Shown: piece after piece, positions 61,858 through 64,000 of the stretch | Numbering within the stretch: the stretch's first letter is position 1 | Layout: every line of letters begins with the position of its first letter | Source of the DNA: Tautonia plasticadhaerens | GTDB lineage: Bacteria > Planctomycetota > Planctomycetia > Isosphaerales > Isosphaeraceae | NCBI RefSeq assembly: GCF_007752535.1 | Contig: NZ_CP036426.1 | Location: forward strand, 7,006,001 to 7,070,000 | Direction of reading: 5' to 3' | Length of the DNA: 64,000 nucleotides | The notes under the pieces: model-generated | What the model saw: the letters and a program-made list of their open reading frames with translations, nothing else | What the model was told of the DNA's origin: nothing | The model's database searches: none | Program-made: the position numbers and the translations under genes

Positions 61858-63279
61858 TCAGTCGCCGACCGGGTCGACGGCCTGCTCGCCGTCGGTCGCG
61901 TCAGGCTCGGGTTCGGAGCCGAGCCCGAGCTCGTGGATGCGGCGGTGCAGCCGGGTCCGGGAGATGTGGAGCTTCTTGGCGGCGAGCGACTTGTTGCCCC
62001 GGGCCAGCTTCAAGGCCCGCTCGATGAGCCGACGTTCGAGGCGTTCCAGGGTGGCGTCGAGCGGCAGGTGCTCCTCGGGGGTGGGCGGGGGGAGGTAGGC
62101 GGCCCCCAGGTGGCCCCGGATCGAGGCCGGCAGGTCGTCGGGGCCGATCAGGTCGTCGGAGGAGCGGTCGTGGGAGGCGTCGACCACCCGGGACAGCTCC
62201 CGGAGGTTCCCCGGCCAGTCGTACCGGACCAGGACCTCGACCGCCTCGGGGCGGAAGCCGACCCTCCGGGGCACGTCGCGCTGGTTGGACCGCTCCAAAA
62301 AGTGTTGAGCCAGCAACGGCAGCTCGTCCAGGCGTTCCCGGAGCGGGGAGAGCCGGATGACCATCGTCGTCAGGGCGAAGTAGAGGTCCGCCCTCAGGCG
62401 GTCGTCCCGGACCGCCGCCTCCGGGTCCCCCGAGGTGGTCGACAACAGCCGGACGCCCCGGGAGTCCGGGTCGGCGATCGCGACGGCGAGCCGGGCCTGG
62501 ACGTCCCGGGGCAGGGCGAGGATCTCCCCGAGCAGCACCGTCGAGCCCTCGGGCGGGGCGAGGCGGGGGGCGTCCCCGCCGTCGGGCCGGGCGGACGGGG
62601 GGCCGAATAGCTCCCGGTCGACCAGCTCGGCGGGCAGGGCCGCGCAATCGATCACCAGCAGGGACGAGTCGGGCCGCCCCGACCGCTTCCGGATCGCCCG
62701 GGCCACCTGGCGCTTGCCCGAGCCGGGAGGGCCGAGGATCAGGGTCGGCGCGGGGCAGGCCGAGGCGGCCTCGACCTGGTCCAGCAGCCGGCGGTGGGCC
62801 GGACCCCGGCCGATCAGCGCCTCCAGGCCCAGGCGGTCGGCCAGCTGCTCCCGGACCCTCCAGAGCTCGGCCCGGAGCCGCATCGAGGGGGAATCCGGGG
62901 CGATCGGCGCCTGGTCGGCCGGACGGGCGACGCCCAGCAGGAACAGGGGACGGCCCTCGCGGTCGCGGTGGGGCCAGAACTCCAGGCGTCGCCAGGCCCG
63001 CTGGCCGTCGGGTCGCCGGATGAGGACGGTCGTCGACGCGGGGGCGCCGGCGACCGCCTCGGGGGGGGGCCGGAAGGCGTCGAGGAGGTCCGGGGGGACG
63101 CCGGGGGCGGCGTCGGCCTCGCGCCGGACGAACTCGGCGGCCGGGACTCCGGTGAGGTCCTCCCAGGCCGGGTTGACGTAGAGGACCCCGCCGGCCGGCC
63201 CGAGCAGGAAGACCGGCTCGGAGGACAGGTGGAGCAGGGTCTCGGGGCGTCTCGGGCCCGAGGGGCGGGCGGGGGCCAT
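61858..63279 (-). CDS. PAS-AAA+-Fis regulator lacking the sigma-54 GAFTGA loop
   Basis: 473 residues from ATG 63279. A PAS domain (about 15-120; EPVFLLGPAGGVLYVNPAWE) is followed by an AAA+ domain of NtrC type with Walker A GPPGSGKR (183-190), the segment ELFGPPSARPDGGDAPRL where GAFTGA should be, and GSTVLLGEI in place of the Walker B GTLFLDEI, so the metal-binding aspartate is lost. The arginine-finger-like LRADLYFALTTMVIRL and YDWPGNLRELSRVVD are retained. The C-terminal Fis HTH (LKLARGNKSLAAKKLHISRT) is good. It probably binds DNA but neither contacts sigma-54 nor hydrolyses ATP normally. Confidence 0.85.
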   Translation of the reverse strand: MAPARPSGPRRPETLLHLSSEPVFLLGPAGGVLYVNPAWEDLTGVPAAEFVRREADAAPGVPPDLLDAFRPPPEAVAGAPASTTVLIRRPDGQRAWRRLEFWPHRDREGRPLFLLGVARPADQAPIAPDSPSMRLRAELWRVREQLADRLGLEALIGRGPAHRRLLDQVEAASACPAPTLILGPPGSGKRQVARAIRKRSGRPDSSLLVIDCAALPAELVDRELFGPPSARPDGGDAPRLAPPEGSTVLLGEILALPRDVQARLAVAIADPDSRGVRLLSTTSGDPEAAVRDDRLRADLYFALTTMVIRLSPLRERLDELPLLAQHFLERSNQRDVPRRVGFRPEAVEVLVRYDWPGNLRELSRVVDASHDRSSDDLIGPDDLPASIRGHLGAAYLPPPTPEEHLPLDATLERLERRLIERALKLARGNKSLAAKKLHISRTRLHRRIHELGLGSEPEPDATDGEQAVDPVGD

Positions 63280-63469
63280 GGCGGACCGGCGGCGTCGAGG
63301 TGCGGGGCCCGATCGACCCGAGCCGACCTCGGCGGGCGTCGCCGCCCGAGGGCCGGGCCGGCGGGGTCGAGGGCCGGCGATCAGGATCGGGCGCGGGGCC
63401 CTCCGATGCAAGCGGCCACCCCCCGGACCGGGCGATCTGCCCGACGGGCCCGGGGGCGGGGGGGCCGGC

Positions 63470-64000
63470 TCATGCGAATCGGCTCCAGGACCAGACCACC
63501 TGGCCGAGGATCGGCCCGGACCCCTTGCCGAGGGCCGAGGGCTCCAGGGCCACCGTGGGCGATCCCGGCCCGGGGCGATTGGGCCGGAGGATCAGGTGTC
63601 GGCCGCTCAGTTCCAGCCAGCGGATCACCGCGCGGTCCTCGACCCGGGCCGCGACGATCCGGCCCTCCAGGCCGCCCGGCTCCCGGATCGAGCGGTCGAT
63701 CGCCACGACGGATCCGACCGGCAGGATCGGGTGCATGGCGTCGTCCTCCACCCGGATGGCGACGGTGGCCGAGGGGCGGGGCAGCCACCCGTGATAGACG
63801 AAGATCGAGTCGATCGCCCGGATCGGGTTCGCCTCGGCGGCCAGGTCGTTCGGGTCGACCACGCCGATGGTGAGGAACTCCCCGGAGCCGGGCTGGCCGT
63901 CCATCGGCGGGGAGGGGGGCCGCTGCTCCAGCTTCTCCAGGCCGCGCCGGATCAGCTCCTGGGGGGTGAGGGTGGAGAGGACCTGGTCCTCCACGCCCCG
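63470..64000 (-). CDS. S24/LexA-like regulator without catalytic serine, partial
   Basis: At least 174 residues; the frame is open to the window edge, and GTG 63994 need not be the start. The C-terminal part matches the S24 (LexA/CI) peptidase fold: VAIRVEDDAMHPILPVGSVV corresponds to the usual GDSMxP...GD segment, and RIVAARVEDRAVIRWLELSG to the lysine strand. The nucleophile is Ala (A86 from GTG 63994) and the lysine position is Arg (R125), so self-cleavage is not expected. An N-terminal HTH may lie outside the window. It is 190 bases upstream of the PAS-AAA+ regulator on the same strand. Confidence 0.75.
   Translation of the reverse strand, partial: RGVEDQVLSTLTPQELIRRGLEKLEQRPPSPPMDGQPGSGEFLTIGVVDPNDLAAEANPIRAIDSIFVYHGWLPRPSATVAIRVEDDAMHPILPVGSVVAIDRSIREPGGLEGRIVAARVEDRAVIRWLELSGRHLILRPNRPGPGSPTVALEPSALGKGSGPILGQVVWSWSRFA

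Overview
The window comes from a high-GC member of the Planctomycetota, most likely the Isosphaeraceae/Tautonia side of the phylum. The evidence is the gene content: DUF1549/DUF1553 cytochrome proteins paired with Tat-exported DUF1501 proteins, two DUF1559 prepilin-like proteins, a DUF1080 protein, a WD40 Ser/Thr kinase overlapping a planctomycete ECF sigma gene, and a 519-aa family beginning MKTPSEKQVAANRRNAL. Most of it is ordinary chromosome, with two accessory stretches at about 6-19 kb and 41.4-44.4 kb.

Layout. 1-6.1 kb: end of a haem-domain protein, a DUF1080 protein, an internally deleted alpha/beta hydrolase, an NTF2-like gene split by an ISAs1-family element, a sorbosone-dehydrogenase-like beta-propeller protein and a DUF1559 protein. 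6.4-9.9 kb: poorly known genes, two of them apparently frameshifted. 10.1-18.9 kb: insertion-sequence pile-up: an ISAzo13 element, a DUF4259 gene, an IS3 element, then an IS630 element carrying an ISAs1 copy that itself carries an ISKra4 element, then a second IS630 element abutting the first across one shared TA. 19.3-31.3 kb: tRNA-Ser(CGA) overlapping the end of tadA, an FHA-GAF-SpoIIE phosphatase, the DUF1549-DUF1501-NHL triplet, a Uma2 nuclease-like gene, a DUF5009-type acyltransferase, a lipoprotein and a second DUF1501 protein. 31.4-41.4 kb: mobA, kinase-sigma operon, a cysteine-synthase-like gene with a small membrane protein, a metallopeptidase-like protein, DUF1559 with a small lipoprotein, an isochorismatase-like hydrolase. 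41.4-44.4 kb: palindrome-rich island with an attC-like site, a small membrane protein, a peptidoglycan-binding-domain protein, duplicated sequence and an IS630 remnant. 44.4-64 kb: the 519-aa family protein, a DHDPS-like aldolase, STAS protein, rhomboid protease, GNAT acetyltransferase, trpD, an HtrA-type protease, a DksA/TraR protein, two structural/secreted unknowns, comM/yifB, and lpxB between two AAA regulators that both lack the canonical GAFTGA loop, ending in an S24-like protein without its catalytic serine.

How things work together. Several neighbours look co-transcribed because start and stop codons overlap (haem protein/DUF1080, kinase/sigma, cysteine synthase/membrane protein, rhomboid/GNAT). 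Five of the six transposases seem to need a -1 ribosomal frameshift at recognisable slippery tracts. The clearest unusual structures are the three-level nested IS with exact target duplications, and the 41.4-44.4 kb island, where an attC-like site of 102 nt with a GTTAGGC core sits beside two large perfect or near-perfect palindromes. No CRISPR array, rRNA, phage or integrase gene was seen.
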